In this document: piece after piece, positions 1-8,236 of the stretch
Position numbering within the stretch: position 1 is the stretch's first letter
Layout of the letters: each line of letters starts with the position of its first letter
NCBI GenBank assembly: GCA_003220615.1
Contig: QHTB01000206.1
Location: 1-50,888, forward strand
Reading direction: 5' to 3'
DNA: 50,888 nucleotides
From: Candidatus Rokuibacteriota bacterium
GTDB lineage: Bacteria > Methylomirabilota > Methylomirabilia > Rokubacteriales > CSP1-6
Position numbers and translations under genes: made by a program
Notes under the pieces: model-generated
Databases searched by the model: none
What the model saw: only the letters and a program-made list of their open reading frames with translations
What the model was told of the DNA's origin: nothing

Positions 1-877
1 TGGCCGCGCCCTCGAGATGGACATCGCGTCCGGAGTCGAACGCGTAGCGGGTGACGACGAGCTCGACCTTTGCCGGATCCCAGTGGGACGTCAATTCGAT
101 CACGGGGGCCGTCGTCGTGTCGCCGGCGGTGAGACGCGCACTCGCCGTCATGCTGCCACCACGGGCCAGGCGCACCTCACCGCTCCCGGTCAGCATCGTG
201 GACTTCGGCAGCGAGGCTGGCCACAGCCCGGTGAGACGTGACGGGTCCGCAGCGAAGTCGATCCGTGTGGCCACGACGTCGTCGGCCGATCCCGTGCTCT
301 GCGTCGTGAGTCGGAGGGCTCGTGCGCCAGCGTCGAGAAGGGCCAGCGTTAGCGTCAGGCTGCTCGTGGTCTTCTCTCCAGCCAGCTCGAGCGCAAACGT
401 GTGGCCGACGCGGGTGAGCTGGCCGCCGTCGACGCGGAGTGAGAACGCGCCCGGCCACCGGAGCAGCGTGGCGGCCGCGCTGCGCAGGGCTTCGATGGCA
501 GCGGTAGGGTCCTTCGACTCCACGCCGTCGCGCACCGTGACCGACGTGGACGCCGCCACGATCGTGAGGCGACGGCCGGCCGGCACAATGAGCGGCAAGA
601 CGCCGCCCTCGATGTCGAGCTGACCGATGACAATCTCGACGGGCGAACCGCTGACGGCAGGGACACGCACGCCGCTCAGCCGCAGACTGGTCCCGCGCGT
701 GACGGCGCGCTCGACGGTGATGGGCACTCCCAGGCGGCCGCTGAGGACTCCGGCGACGATCCGCCCCGTTCTACGCTCTTCACCGAGAAGATACCAGCCG
801 CCGGCGCCGGCGATGACGGCTCCCAGCAGCGCCGCCACCGCGACGATCTGCACGATACGGCGCGCCCGCGACTTCAT
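1..877 (-). CDS. AsmA/YhdP-like membrane-anchored envelope protein (partial, runs off left edge)
   Basis: An open frame without a stop runs from the ATG at 877 to the left edge, giving about 292 residues of a longer protein. The N-terminus (MKSRARRIVQIV...) is a short basic stretch followed by one hydrophobic segment at about residues 8-27. The rest is a beta-rich, repeat-like extracytoplasmic region with many V/T/L alternations. This layout resembles AsmA/YhdP/TamB-type proteins that hang from the inner membrane into the periplasm and act in outer-membrane lipid homeostasis. That is family resemblance by eye only, and the C-terminal part needed to confirm it is outside the window. A TANNNT box ends 6 nt before the ATG and no Shine-Dalgarno is visible, so the mRNA may be leaderless. 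Confidence 0.6.
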   Translation of the reverse strand, partial: MKSRARRIVQIVAVAALLGAVIAGAGGWYLLGEERRTGRIVAGVLSGRLGVPITVERAVTRGTSLRLSGVRVPAVSGSPVEIVIGQLDIEGGVLPLIVPAGRRLTIVAASTSVTVRDGVESKDPTAAIEALRSAAATLLRWPGAFSLRVDGGQLTRVGHTFALELAGEKTTSSLTLTLALLDAGARALRLTTQSTGSADDVVATRIDFAADPSRLTGLWPASLPKSTMLTGSGEVRLARGGSMTASARLTAGDTTTAPVIELTSHWDPAKVELVVTRYAFDSGRDVHLEGAA

Positions 878-883
878 GGACTC

Positions 884-889
884 ACAGTA
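884..889 (-). promoter_or_regulatory. Candidate -10 box (TACTGT) for a leaderless transcript
   Basis: Read on the minus strand, TACTGT lies exactly 6 nt before the ATG at 877 and there is no Shine-Dalgarno between them. The same TANNNT-N6-8-start layout occurs before four other genes in the window, at 5204, 10260, 10299 and 11794. Confidence 0.45.
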
Positions 890-1031
890 TCAGACGGTTC
901 CGCGCAACCAGGATTCACGCTCGGGATGGGCGCCCCGTATCGCGATCATGGGTCCGACCGCGACCATATATATGGGCAGCCGAGACAACGACAGCCTCTC
1001 TGGGCGACGGGAACGACGCCGGGGCGAACGC

Positions 1032-2195
1032 CTAATAACTCTTGGGCAGGCCGAGCACGTGCTCAGAGAGGTAGTTCAGCACCATCTGCTGGGACACCGG
1101 TGCGATCTTGTAGAGCCGCACCTCGCGGAACAGTCGCTCGACGTGAAACTCCTTCGCGTACCCGTAGCCGCCGTGCGTCTGCACGGCCACGTCGCAGGCC
1201 TCGAAGCCCGCGTCGGCGGCCAGCAGCTTGGCCGTGTTCGCCTCGGCCCCGCAGGGACGACCGTGGTCGAAGAGCCAGGCCGCCTTCATCGTGATGAGCT
1301 CGGCCGCCTCCAGCTTGGCCCACGCCTGGGCGAGCGGATGAGCGATCGCCTGGTTCTGGCCGATCGGTCGGCCGAAGACCACGCGCTCCTTGGCGTACTG
1401 AGACGCGCGCTCGATAGCGGCCCGCCCGATCCCGACGGCCTCGATGGCCGTGAGCACGCGCTCGGGATTCAAGGAGTCGAGCAGGTGATAGAAACCGCGC
1501 CCGACCTCGCCGACGACGTCAGAGGTGGGAATCTCGAGGCCGTCGATGAAGATCTCGTTTGAATCCACCGCCCGCCGGCCCATCTTGTCGATCTCGCGCA
1601 CCGTGATCTTCGTCCGGTCGAACGGCGTGAAGAAGAGCGTCAGGCCGGCGAACGGCTTGGCCGAGTCGCGTGGCGACGTGCGGGCGAGGAGCAGGATGTG
1701 GGTGGCCTGGCGCGCGTTCGTGTTCCAGACCTTGCGGCCGTTCACCACGAACCGATCACCTTGACGCTCGGCACGCGTCTCGATGCGCGAGGTGTCGGTG
1801 CCCGCGTTGGGCTCGGTGACGCCGAACGACATCACACAGTCGCCGCGGGCGATCGCCGGCAGGTAGCGCTCCTTGAGCGCCGCGCTGCCGTGCTTGACGA
1901 CCGGCATCGGCGGAAAGACGTAGAAGTGGATCGGCGAGGCGCCGGTGGTTCCCGCGCCGGCCGCGCAGATCTCGTGGAGGAGAATGGCCGCCTCGGTGAC
2001 GCCGAGCCCGGAGCCGCCGTACTCTTCGGGGATCACGATGCCCAGCCAGCCACCGGCGCCGAACGCCTTCACGAACTCCCACGGATAGTCGCCGCTCTTG
2101 TCCTTCTCGAGCCAGTAGTCGGCGGGAAACGAGCGGGCGAGCGTCGCGACTTCCTTGCGGATGAGCTCCTGCTGCTCGGTGAGCGCAAAGTCCAT
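1032..2195 (-). CDS. Acyl-CoA dehydrogenase family protein
   Basis: 387 aa, normal length for the family. It is predicted to oxidise an acyl-CoA to the enoyl-CoA with FAD and to pass electrons to ETF, in the cytoplasm. The usual layout is visible: an N-terminal helical domain, the middle beta-domain FAD motif FGVTEPNAGTDTS at about residues 123-135, and a C-terminal helical domain with a GGYGYAKEFHVERLFRE motif that carries family-typical Gly, Glu and Arg residues. The substrate cannot be told from sequence. A GAGGA Shine-Dalgarno precedes the ATG. The gene is divergent from the ABC binding protein, with 43 bp between the two chosen starts, and is probably transcribed alone. Confidence 0.88.
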   Translation of the reverse strand: MDFALTEQQELIRKEVATLARSFPADYWLEKDKSGDYPWEFVKAFGAGGWLGIVIPEEYGGSGLGVTEAAILLHEICAAGAGTTGASPIHFYVFPPMPVVKHGSAALKERYLPAIARGDCVMSFGVTEPNAGTDTSRIETRAERQGDRFVVNGRKVWNTNARQATHILLLARTSPRDSAKPFAGLTLFFTPFDRTKITVREIDKMGRRAVDSNEIFIDGLEIPTSDVVGEVGRGFYHLLDSLNPERVLTAIEAVGIGRAAIERASQYAKERVVFGRPIGQNQAIAHPLAQAWAKLEAAELITMKAAWLFDHGRPCGAEANTAKLLAADAGFEACDVAVQTHGGYGYAKEFHVERLFREVRLYKIAPVSQQMVLNYLSEHVLGLPKSY

Positions 2196-2238
2196 GATCT
2201 GTCCTCGCCTGCGCCGGGTTCTGGTGGGATTCTACTCC

Positions 2239-3459
2239 ATGGTGACTCGCCTCGGCGGTCTCGCGCTCGTCGTGCTGCTCGTCGCCGGCTGTGGCGGTGG
2301 CGGTGCACCTCCCGGTGTCGAGCTCGTGTTCCGCCACTCGCGCATGCCAGGCCAGGACGATCCTCTGCCCCGGCTGCTTCGCGGATTCGAGCGTGAGCAC
2401 CCGGGCGTGCGGGTCACTCACGAGCCGTTGCCGTGGACCGCCGACGTCCAGCATCAATTCTACGTGATCAATCTCGAGGGCCGTGCCGCCGGCTTCGACG
2501 TGTTGATGGTCGACGTCATCTGGACTGCCGAGTTCGCCCGCGCGGGGTGGCTGCTCGACCTGACCGACCGCTGGCCGGCGGCCGAGCGCGGCGAGCACTT
2601 CGAGGCGACGGTGGCGACGGCCATGCTGGATGGGCGCGTATGGGCGGTGCCCTGGGTCATGAACGTCGGCCTCCTCTACTACCGGAGCGATCTGCTCGAC
2701 GCGAGCGGCTTCGCGCCACCACGAAGCTACGAGGAGCTCGCCCACCAGGCTCGCGTGGTAATGGAGCGCGCCGCCGATCGCCGGCTCGGCGGCTTCGTCT
2801 GGCAGGGCCGTCAGTACGAGGGACTCGTCGTCAACGTGCTCGAGGAGCTCTGGGCGCGCGGTGTCGAGCTCGTCGCGACGAACGGGCGAGTGCTGGTCGA
2901 TCTCGATGGCGCCGCCGCCGCGCTCGGCTTCCGGCGACGGCTGCTGACCGATGGGATCTCCCCGTCGCTCGTGACGGGCGCCGACGAGGAGCAGACACGC
3001 CGCGAATTCGGCGCCGGGCGCGCCGTGTTCCTTCGCAACTGGCCCTACGCGCGGAGGCTGTTCGAGAGGCCGACGTCGGCGGTGCGGGGCCGTGTCGGCG
3101 TCACGGCGCTGCCGGGCGGCGGCGCGCTCGGAGGCGCCCATCTCGCGATCAACCGGGCCACGCATCATCCCGAGCTGGCCTGGCAGCTCGTTCGCTTCCT
3201 GACCAGCGACCGGGCCCAGCTCGCGATCGCCGAAGCGGTCGGTCTCCACCCGACGAAGCCGAAACTGCTCGAGCCGGCATTGCGATCGATCTTCGCCGCC
3301 GCACGGCCGCGGCCGATCACGCCGTGGTACCAGACGCTCTCGGCCACGATGCAGCCCGTCTTCTCGGCGGCGATCACCGGCGTGACCCCGCCGCGCGATG
3401 CGCTCGCGACCGCGCGGCTCCAGCTCGAATACTTCCTTGCCGACCGATGGCCGCAGTAG
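2239..3459 (+). CDS. ABC transporter extracellular solute-binding lipoprotein (sugar type, family 1)
   Basis: 406 aa. The ATG at 2239 is chosen because it begins a lipoprotein signal (MVTRLGGLALVVLLVAGCGGG) with the lipobox Cys at residue 18; an upstream in-frame ATG at 2155 would bury it. The mature part has the layout of carbohydrate-binding family 1 proteins, including RVTHEPLPW, WAVPWVMNVGLLYYRSDLLD and a C-terminal RFLTSDRAQLAIAEAVGLHPT region. It would capture a sugar or polyol and hand it to the two permeases that follow at once. No ATPase gene lies nearby, so the importer probably shares a MalK-like ATPase encoded elsewhere. The ligand is unknown. Confidence 0.88.
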   Translation: MVTRLGGLALVVLLVAGCGGGGAPPGVELVFRHSRMPGQDDPLPRLLRGFEREHPGVRVTHEPLPWTADVQHQFYVINLEGRAAGFDVLMVDVIWTAEFARAGWLLDLTDRWPAAERGEHFEATVATAMLDGRVWAVPWVMNVGLLYYRSDLLDASGFAPPRSYEELAHQARVVMERAADRRLGGFVWQGRQYEGLVVNVLEELWARGVELVATNGRVLVDLDGAAAALGFRRRLLTDGISPSLVTGADEEQTRREFGAGRAVFLRNWPYARRLFERPTSAVRGRVGVTALPGGGALGGAHLAINRATHHPELAWQLVRFLTSDRAQLAIAEAVGLHPTKPKLLEPALRSIFAAARPRPITPWYQTLSATMQPVFSAAITGVTPPRDALATARLQLEYFLADRWPQ

Positions 3460-3538
3460 GAGCCGAGCGACACGAGCGGGCTGGGCCCCGCCAGTCGCGA
3501 GGCGACCATATGAGGGTTGGAGCCGAGCGGCCCGAGCG

Positions 3539-4366
3539 ATGAGAGCCCCGGCCGAACGACGCCTCGCGGCGGTGTTGCTGGCTCCAGCGCTCGCGGTGCT
3601 GGCGAGTGTCACCCTCTATCCGCTGGCGCAGGCGCTCGTCCTGTCGCTCGAGCGCCGCGTGCCGGTGTTCGGCATCGACGAGTTCGTCGGCCTGCGCCAC
3701 TACGCGTTTCTCCTTCGCGATCCTGCCTTCGCCAACGCGCTGCGCGTGACCGCGGTGTTTACCGTCGCTTCCGTCGCGCTCGAGGTGGTCCTCGGTGTGG
3801 CCGCGGCGCTCGCGCTGGCCACGATGCGACGCTGGCGCGCGGTTGGCGTTGGCCTCCTGCTACTGCCCTGGTGCGTGCCCGGCGTCGTCACGGCGCGGAT
3901 CTTCGAGTGGCTCTACGAGCCCACGGGCTGGCTCGGGATCCCCGGCCGCGCGCTGCCGGCGCTCATCGTCGCGGATGTGTGGCGCACCACGCCGTTCCTG
4001 GCCCTCTTCGCGTATGCCCGCCTGATCAGCATCCCGCCCGCGATCGGAGAAGCCGCCGCCGTGGACGGCGCCGGACGGCTCGCCACGTTGCGGGCGATCA
4101 CGCTGCCGCTGCTGGCGCCAGTGTTACTGACGGCCGCGCTCTTCCGCACGCTCGACGCCCTGCGCGCATTCGATCTCATGTACGTCCTCACCGGCGGCGG
4201 GCCGGCGGCGACCACCGAGACACTGACCCTCTATGCGTATCGCCACCTCTTCCAGACACTGCAGCTCGGTCTCGGCGCGGCCGCGGCCGTGCTCGTGCTG
4301 GTCATCGTGGCCCTTGTGGCGTGGGCCCACGTGCATGCGCTCGACGCCACCGAGGCGCGGACGTGA
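3539..4366 (+). CDS. ABC sugar transporter permease (MalF/UgpA type)
   Basis: 275 aa, six predicted membrane segments. The ATG at 3539 (MRAPAERRLAAVLLAPALAV) directly precedes the first membrane segment; the frame is open further upstream but that part reads like non-coding, repeat-rich DNA. The cytoplasmic EAA loop (EAAAVDGAGRLATLRAITLP, around residue 170) that docks on the ATPase is well preserved. The stop overlaps the GTG of the next permease by 4 bp (GTGA), so the two are translationally coupled. The 79 bp between the binding protein and this gene hold two copies of a GGAGCCGAGCG-type motif that resembles part of the repeat unit near 11.5 kb. Confidence 0.88.
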   Translation: MRAPAERRLAAVLLAPALAVLASVTLYPLAQALVLSLERRVPVFGIDEFVGLRHYAFLLRDPAFANALRVTAVFTVASVALEVVLGVAAALALATMRRWRAVGVGLLLLPWCVPGVVTARIFEWLYEPTGWLGIPGRALPALIVADVWRTTPFLALFAYARLISIPPAIGEAAAVDGAGRLATLRAITLPLLAPVLLTAALFRTLDALRAFDLMYVLTGGGPAATTETLTLYAYRHLFQTLQLGLGAAAAVLVLVIVALVAWAHVHALDATEART

Positions 4367-5172
4367 GCCACCGGCGCGAGCTCCTGGTGCTGCTCGCGCT
4401 GGCGGTCTATGCGAGCCCGGTTGCCTGGCAGCTTCTGACGTCGATCACACCGTCCGAGGAACTCCAGCAGGGCGCGCGTCTCTGGCCTTCACATCCCACG
4501 CTCGCCAGCTACGCGGTGGTCTTCACGCAGAGCCCGTTGCCGCGCGCACTGGTGAACAGCATCGGGATCGCATTGACGACAACCCTTCTGGGCACCGTGC
4601 TCGGAACTCTCGGCGCCTACGCGTTGGCCCGTCTGGCGGTTCCAGGACGGCGAGCGTTGGTGCTCGGAATCTTGATGACCACGGCGTTGCCCGCGATCGC
4701 GACGGTGGGGCCGCTCTACCTGACGATGCGGGCGCTCGGCCTTCGCGACACGTGGGGCGCGGTCATCATCGCCCACACGTCGATCGCCTTGCCGCTGATG
4801 CTCTGGCTGATGGCGCGATTCCTGCGCGCGCTACCCCGCGAGCTGGAAGATGCGGCCTTCGTCGACGGCGCCGGCCGGCTCCAGGCGCTACGCCACGTCG
4901 TGGTGCCGGCCGCCGCGCCCGGCATCGCGTCGGCGGCGGTGGTGACGTTCCTCCTCTCGTGGAATGAGTTCCTCTTCGCGTACACGTTCACGGCGACCGA
5001 GGCGAGTCGGACGGCGCCGGTGGCGCTCGCGCTCTTTCCCGGCGTGTTCGAGATCCCCTGGGCCGACGTGGCCGCCGCCTCGGTGCTCACCTCGGCCCCG
5101 CCCCTCCTCGTCGTCGTGCTGCTCCAGCGCGCGCTGGTGCGCGGGCTCCTGGCCGGGGGTGTGCGCGAGTGA
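4363..5172 (+). CDS. ABC sugar transporter permease (MalG/UgpE type)
   Basis: 269 aa beginning at a GTG that overlaps the upstream stop (GTGA). It has six hydrophobic segments and a canonical EAA loop (EDAAFVDGAGRLQALRHVVVP, about residues 163-183). The N-terminus and the periplasmic ITPSEEL...LWPSHPTLASY stretch are typical of MalG-family subunits. It forms the heterodimeric channel with the MalF-type subunit just upstream. A long open frame extends upstream through the antisense of the first permease, but only this part has membrane-protein character. Confidence 0.88.
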   Translation: MSHRRELLVLLALAVYASPVAWQLLTSITPSEELQQGARLWPSHPTLASYAVVFTQSPLPRALVNSIGIALTTTLLGTVLGTLGAYALARLAVPGRRALVLGILMTTALPAIATVGPLYLTMRALGLRDTWGAVIIAHTSIALPLMLWLMARFLRALPRELEDAAFVDGAGRLQALRHVVVPAAAPGIASAAVVTFLLSWNEFLFAYTFTATEASRTAPVALALFPGVFEIPWADVAAASVLTSAPPLLVVVLLQRALVRGLLAGGVRE

Positions 5173-5189
5173 GCCGCCCGTCGCAGTGT

Positions 5190-5195
5190 TATGAT
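5190..5195 (+). promoter_or_regulatory. Candidate -10 box (TATGAT) close to the lactonase start
   Basis: TATGAT ends 8 nt before the GTG at 5204. No clear TTGACA-like -35 is visible and no Shine-Dalgarno fits, which suggests a leaderless transcript that separates the lactonase gene from the ABC operon. Confidence 0.4.
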
Positions 5196-5203
5196 GGCGC
5201 GCC

Positions 5204-5959
5204 GTGGCGGTGAAGGAGCTCTACGCGCTTCAGAACGGCTTCATGGGCGCCCAGCGCTCGCTGCTCTTCTACGGCGAATACTCGGGCGATCGCGTGCAGA
5301 TCCCCGTCACCTGCTGGCTGGTGAAGACCACCGACGGCACGATCCTCTTCGACACCGGGCTCTCACCACGCGCGGTTCCCGGTCTCATGCGCAACGACCC
5401 GCTGGCGCGCTTCACCGAGGAGGACCTGCTCGTCCACCGGCTCGACACCCTCGGGCTTCAGGCGGCCGACGTCGACCTCGTCGTCATCTCACACCTGCAC
5501 TACGACCACGCCGGGGGCGCAGGGTTCTTCGTGAAGTCGGAGCTGGTCGTGCAGCAGGACGAGTATTCCTACGCGCACCACCCGGCGGCGTTCTTCGCGC
5601 CGTTTTATTACCGGAAGAACTTCGACCTGCCCGATGCGCGCTGGCGCCTGCTCGATGGCGATACCGAGCTGGCGCCCGGGGTGACGGCGCTGCGCACTGA
5701 TGGCCACACGCCCGGGCACCAGTCGCTCCTGGTGGAGCTGCCGCAGACGGGCCCCGTGATCCTCGCCGGCGACGCGTGCTACTGGCAGGAGCACATCGAC
5801 GGCGAGCGCCCGCCCGGCGTCGTCTGGAATCCCACGCAGGCCATGCACTCCATCAAGCGGCTGAAGACGCTGGCACGGCTGACCGGTGGCCGCATCTTCC
5901 CGAGCCACGACCCGGAGTTCTGGCGCACGATCAAACAGGCGCCCGACGCGATTCGCTGA
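5204..5959 (+). CDS. MBL-fold metallo-hydrolase, N-acyl-homoserine-lactonase-like
   Basis: 251 aa with a GTG start. The zinc signature SHLHYDHAGG gives H97, H99, D101 and H102; further ligands are expected in DGHTPGHQS and in the C-terminal FPSHDPEFW. The tail and the spacing resemble the AttM/AiiA branch of quorum-quenching lactonases, but this branch also holds many lactonases and esterases of unknown substrate. It sits 31 bp after the ABC importer genes, so a role in opening a sugar lactone imported by that system is as likely as signal degradation. Confidence 0.75.
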   Translation: MAVKELYALQNGFMGAQRSLLFYGEYSGDRVQIPVTCWLVKTTDGTILFDTGLSPRAVPGLMRNDPLARFTEEDLLVHRLDTLGLQAADVDLVVISHLHYDHAGGAGFFVKSELVVQQDEYSYAHHPAAFFAPFYYRKNFDLPDARWRLLDGDTELAPGVTALRTDGHTPGHQSLLVELPQTGPVILAGDACYWQEHIDGERPPGVVWNPTQAMHSIKRLKTLARLTGGRIFPSHDPEFWRTIKQAPDAIR

Positions 5960-5971
5960 AGGCGGCGGCGC

Positions 5972-6157
5972 CTAGGAACGCCGCGGGACCTTCGCGCCTT
6001 TCTTTCGCGCTTCGCTCAGCCCGATTGCGATCGCCTGCTTGCGACTCCTCACCTTCTTGCCGCTCCGGCCGCTCGTCAGCGTCCCGCGCTTCTTCCGCCG
6101 CATCGCGCTCTTCACCATCGAGCTGGCTTTCCTGCCGTACGTTCGCTTCCGCGCCAT
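5972..6157 (-). CDS. Small, very basic protein (DUF6496-like)
   Basis: 61 aa, rich in Lys and Arg. The ATG at 6157 is chosen because a strong Shine-Dalgarno (AAAGGAGG) lies 7 nt upstream; the upstream in-frame ATG lacks one. The sequence (MARKRTYGRKASSMVKSAMR, later RSRKQAIAIGLSEARKKG) resembles the small DUF6496 family. The family has no established function; the charge would suit nucleic-acid binding. It is convergent with the lactonase gene, with a 12-bp gap. Confidence 0.7.
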   Translation of the reverse strand: MARKRTYGRKASSMVKSAMRRKKRGTLTSGRSGKKVRSRKQAIAIGLSEARKKGAKVPRRS

Positions 6158-6226
6158 GAGCACCCTCCTTTGCAAGTGCGTGCGCACACGCACACGCTCG
6201 AGCGAAACGTCATGCAAGGGCCATGC

Positions 6227-8236
6227 TCATTGAACGGGCGATGCGAGTTCCCTGATCTCGACCTCGTCCCCGGCCACGCGTCCGAGCATCGACAGCGTGA
6301 TCGGCGACACGCCGGCCTCCCGGGATGCCCCATCGCGGACCGCACCAACCCAGCAGCGTACCGGCGCTCCGGCACGGTTCACGAGCTCCACGACGTGGCC
6401 GCGCGTGACGCCAAGCCTCCGCGCCGTTGCTCCATCGAGCGAGACGATGCGCGTTTGCGCCTCGTCGTGACTGGCGAGGCGGAGCGTCGCGATCACCCGC
6501 TCGGCGGCGAGCTCGCGGCGGCGCTGAGCCGTGGCGGCCTCGTCGAGAACGCCATCGGTGACGACGACGCCATAGAGCGACGCGGCAGCGGCCGGGGTCA
6601 CCACGCCCTGGGCAAGATCGACGAGCACGCGCACGGGATCGCGCTCGAGCGGATCGCCAAACCCTCCCCCACCCGAAGACGCCATGACGACGACGTCGTC
6701 GCGCACGAGCGGGAACGCGCTCACCTTCCCCGGCAGCGGCGACGGCTCGACGTCGGCTCCAGCGCGCTTGACGTAGAACCGGTTCGGCGCGCCGCCGTAG
6801 CCGCCACAGACACCGTAGGGGCTCAGCAGGCTCTTCTCGGCGAGCACGGAGAGCTGAGCTGAAGGCGCCAGCACCCTGACCTCGCGGACGAGTCCCAGCC
6901 CGCCACGATAGTGGCCGGCGCCGCCCGAGTCCGGCCGGAGCTCGCAGCGCTCGACCCGCAACGGATACTTCTGCTCGACGGCCTCCACGGGCTGGATGGT
7001 CGTGATGTCGCTCTCGGTGAACGCGCGCACGGCGTTGTTGCCGTCGCCGCCGTCCCAACCGCCGGTACCCCCGGCCGGGTACTCGTAGAAGATGAAGTCC
7101 GGCCCACCGACGTAGCAGTGATTGCCGCCGCCCTTGAGATCGCCCGTCACCTTCCCCGCGATCGCCTGCGAAAGCGCTCCCATCACGGCCGATTCAACGC
7201 AGTACTTGACCTCGACCATCCCGCCGCAGGGCGCCGGGCGTCGCGCGTTGACGATCGTGCCCTCGGGAGCGATGACGGTGAGCGGGCGGAAGGCGCCCGA
7301 ATTGATCTCACCGCCCGGATCGAGAAACGCCTTGAGGATCGTGAAGGCTCCGGTCGGCGCCATCGCAGGGCCGACGTTGGTCGGGCCTGCCGTCTGCGGC
7401 GACGTGCCGGCGAGATCGACGATGACACGATCACCGCTCACGGTGACCGAGGCGCGCACCCGCAGCGGCTCGAGCTGATCGTGACCTCCCTCCAGGTACG
7501 CCTCGTACGCGTACTGGCCGGGCGGCAACTCGCGGATCCGCTGACGCATGCGTTGCTCGGCGCGATCGAGCAACTCGCTCACGCAGGCCTGCAGCGTCGC
7601 GTGGCCATAACGGCCGAGCAACGCCTCCACGCGCTCCGCGGCTTTGCGACACGTGCCGATCATGGCCCGGAAGTCGCCCTCGCGCTCCCGCGGCCCGCGC
7701 ATGTTGGCGAAGATCAGGTCGAGCGCCGCCTGGTTCGGACGGCCACGCTCGACGATGCGGATCGGGGGGATGCGCACGCCTTCCTGGTAGATCTCGGTCG
7801 CGCGTCCCGAGAGACTGCCCGGGCTCATGCCGCCGACGTCGCCCCAGTGGGCGCGGACCACCGGAAACAGGAAGAGCTCGCCCGTCTGGCCGGCGGGAGC
7901 CGGGGCGAACATCGGGTAGATCATCGCCACGTCGTTGAGGTGCGTGCCGCCCGTGTAGGGATCGTTGTGCAGGAAAATGTCGCCTGGATGAATGTCGTCC
8001 CCGAAGCGCTCGTGGACGGCCTTCATCGACCACGAGATGGGCACGATGTGGAGCGGATGGTCCTGGCCGCGCGACATCGCCACGATCTGAGCGTGGCGGT
8101 CCATGAGCACGCAGGAGAAGTCCTCGCCCTCGTACAGGATCGACGAGTACGCCGTGCGCACGAGCGTCACGCGCATCTCGCGCACGATCGAGGAGAGCGT
8201 CTCACGGACGACCTCGAGCGTGATGGGGTCGATCAC
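6227..8236 (-). CDS. Hydantoinase B/oxoprolinase family protein (HyuB-like)
   Basis: 669 aa, typical length for the B subunit. The GTG at 8236 is chosen because it overlaps the upstream stop by 4 bp (GTGA) and gives the family's usual N-terminus VIDPITLEVVRETL. Recognisable stretches include LHIVPISWSMKAV, PGDIFLHNDPYTGGTHLNDV, GGMSPGSLSGRATEIYQEG and SSGGGGFGDPLERDPVRV. It is predicted to work with HyuA as an ATP-dependent cytoplasmic amidohydrolase opening a cyclic amide such as a hydantoin or 5-oxoproline. The same fold also occurs in acetone carboxylases, so the substrate is open. Confidence 0.88.
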   Translation of the reverse strand: MIDPITLEVVRETLSSIVREMRVTLVRTAYSSILYEGEDFSCVLMDRHAQIVAMSRGQDHPLHIVPISWSMKAVHERFGDDIHPGDIFLHNDPYTGGTHLNDVAMIYPMFAPAPAGQTGELFLFPVVRAHWGDVGGMSPGSLSGRATEIYQEGVRIPPIRIVERGRPNQAALDLIFANMRGPREREGDFRAMIGTCRKAAERVEALLGRYGHATLQACVSELLDRAEQRMRQRIRELPPGQYAYEAYLEGGHDQLEPLRVRASVTVSGDRVIVDLAGTSPQTAGPTNVGPAMAPTGAFTILKAFLDPGGEINSGAFRPLTVIAPEGTIVNARRPAPCGGMVEVKYCVESAVMGALSQAIAGKVTGDLKGGGNHCYVGGPDFIFYEYPAGGTGGWDGGDGNNAVRAFTESDITTIQPVEAVEQKYPLRVERCELRPDSGGAGHYRGGLGLVREVRVLAPSAQLSVLAEKSLLSPYGVCGGYGGAPNRFYVKRAGADVEPSPLPGKVSAFPLVRDDVVVMASSGGGGFGDPLERDPVRVLVDLAQGVVTPAAAASLYGVVVTDGVLDEAATAQRRRELAAERVIATLRLASHDEAQTRIVSLDGATARRLGVTRGHVVELVNRAGAPVRCWVGAVRDGASREAGVSPITLSMLGRVAGDEVEIRELASPVQ

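Noticed and set aside
1756..3612. A 618-codon minus-strand frame over the acyl-CoA dehydrogenase start and the ABC binding protein
   Set aside because: It is antisense or out of frame to two well-recognised proteins and shows no family motif.
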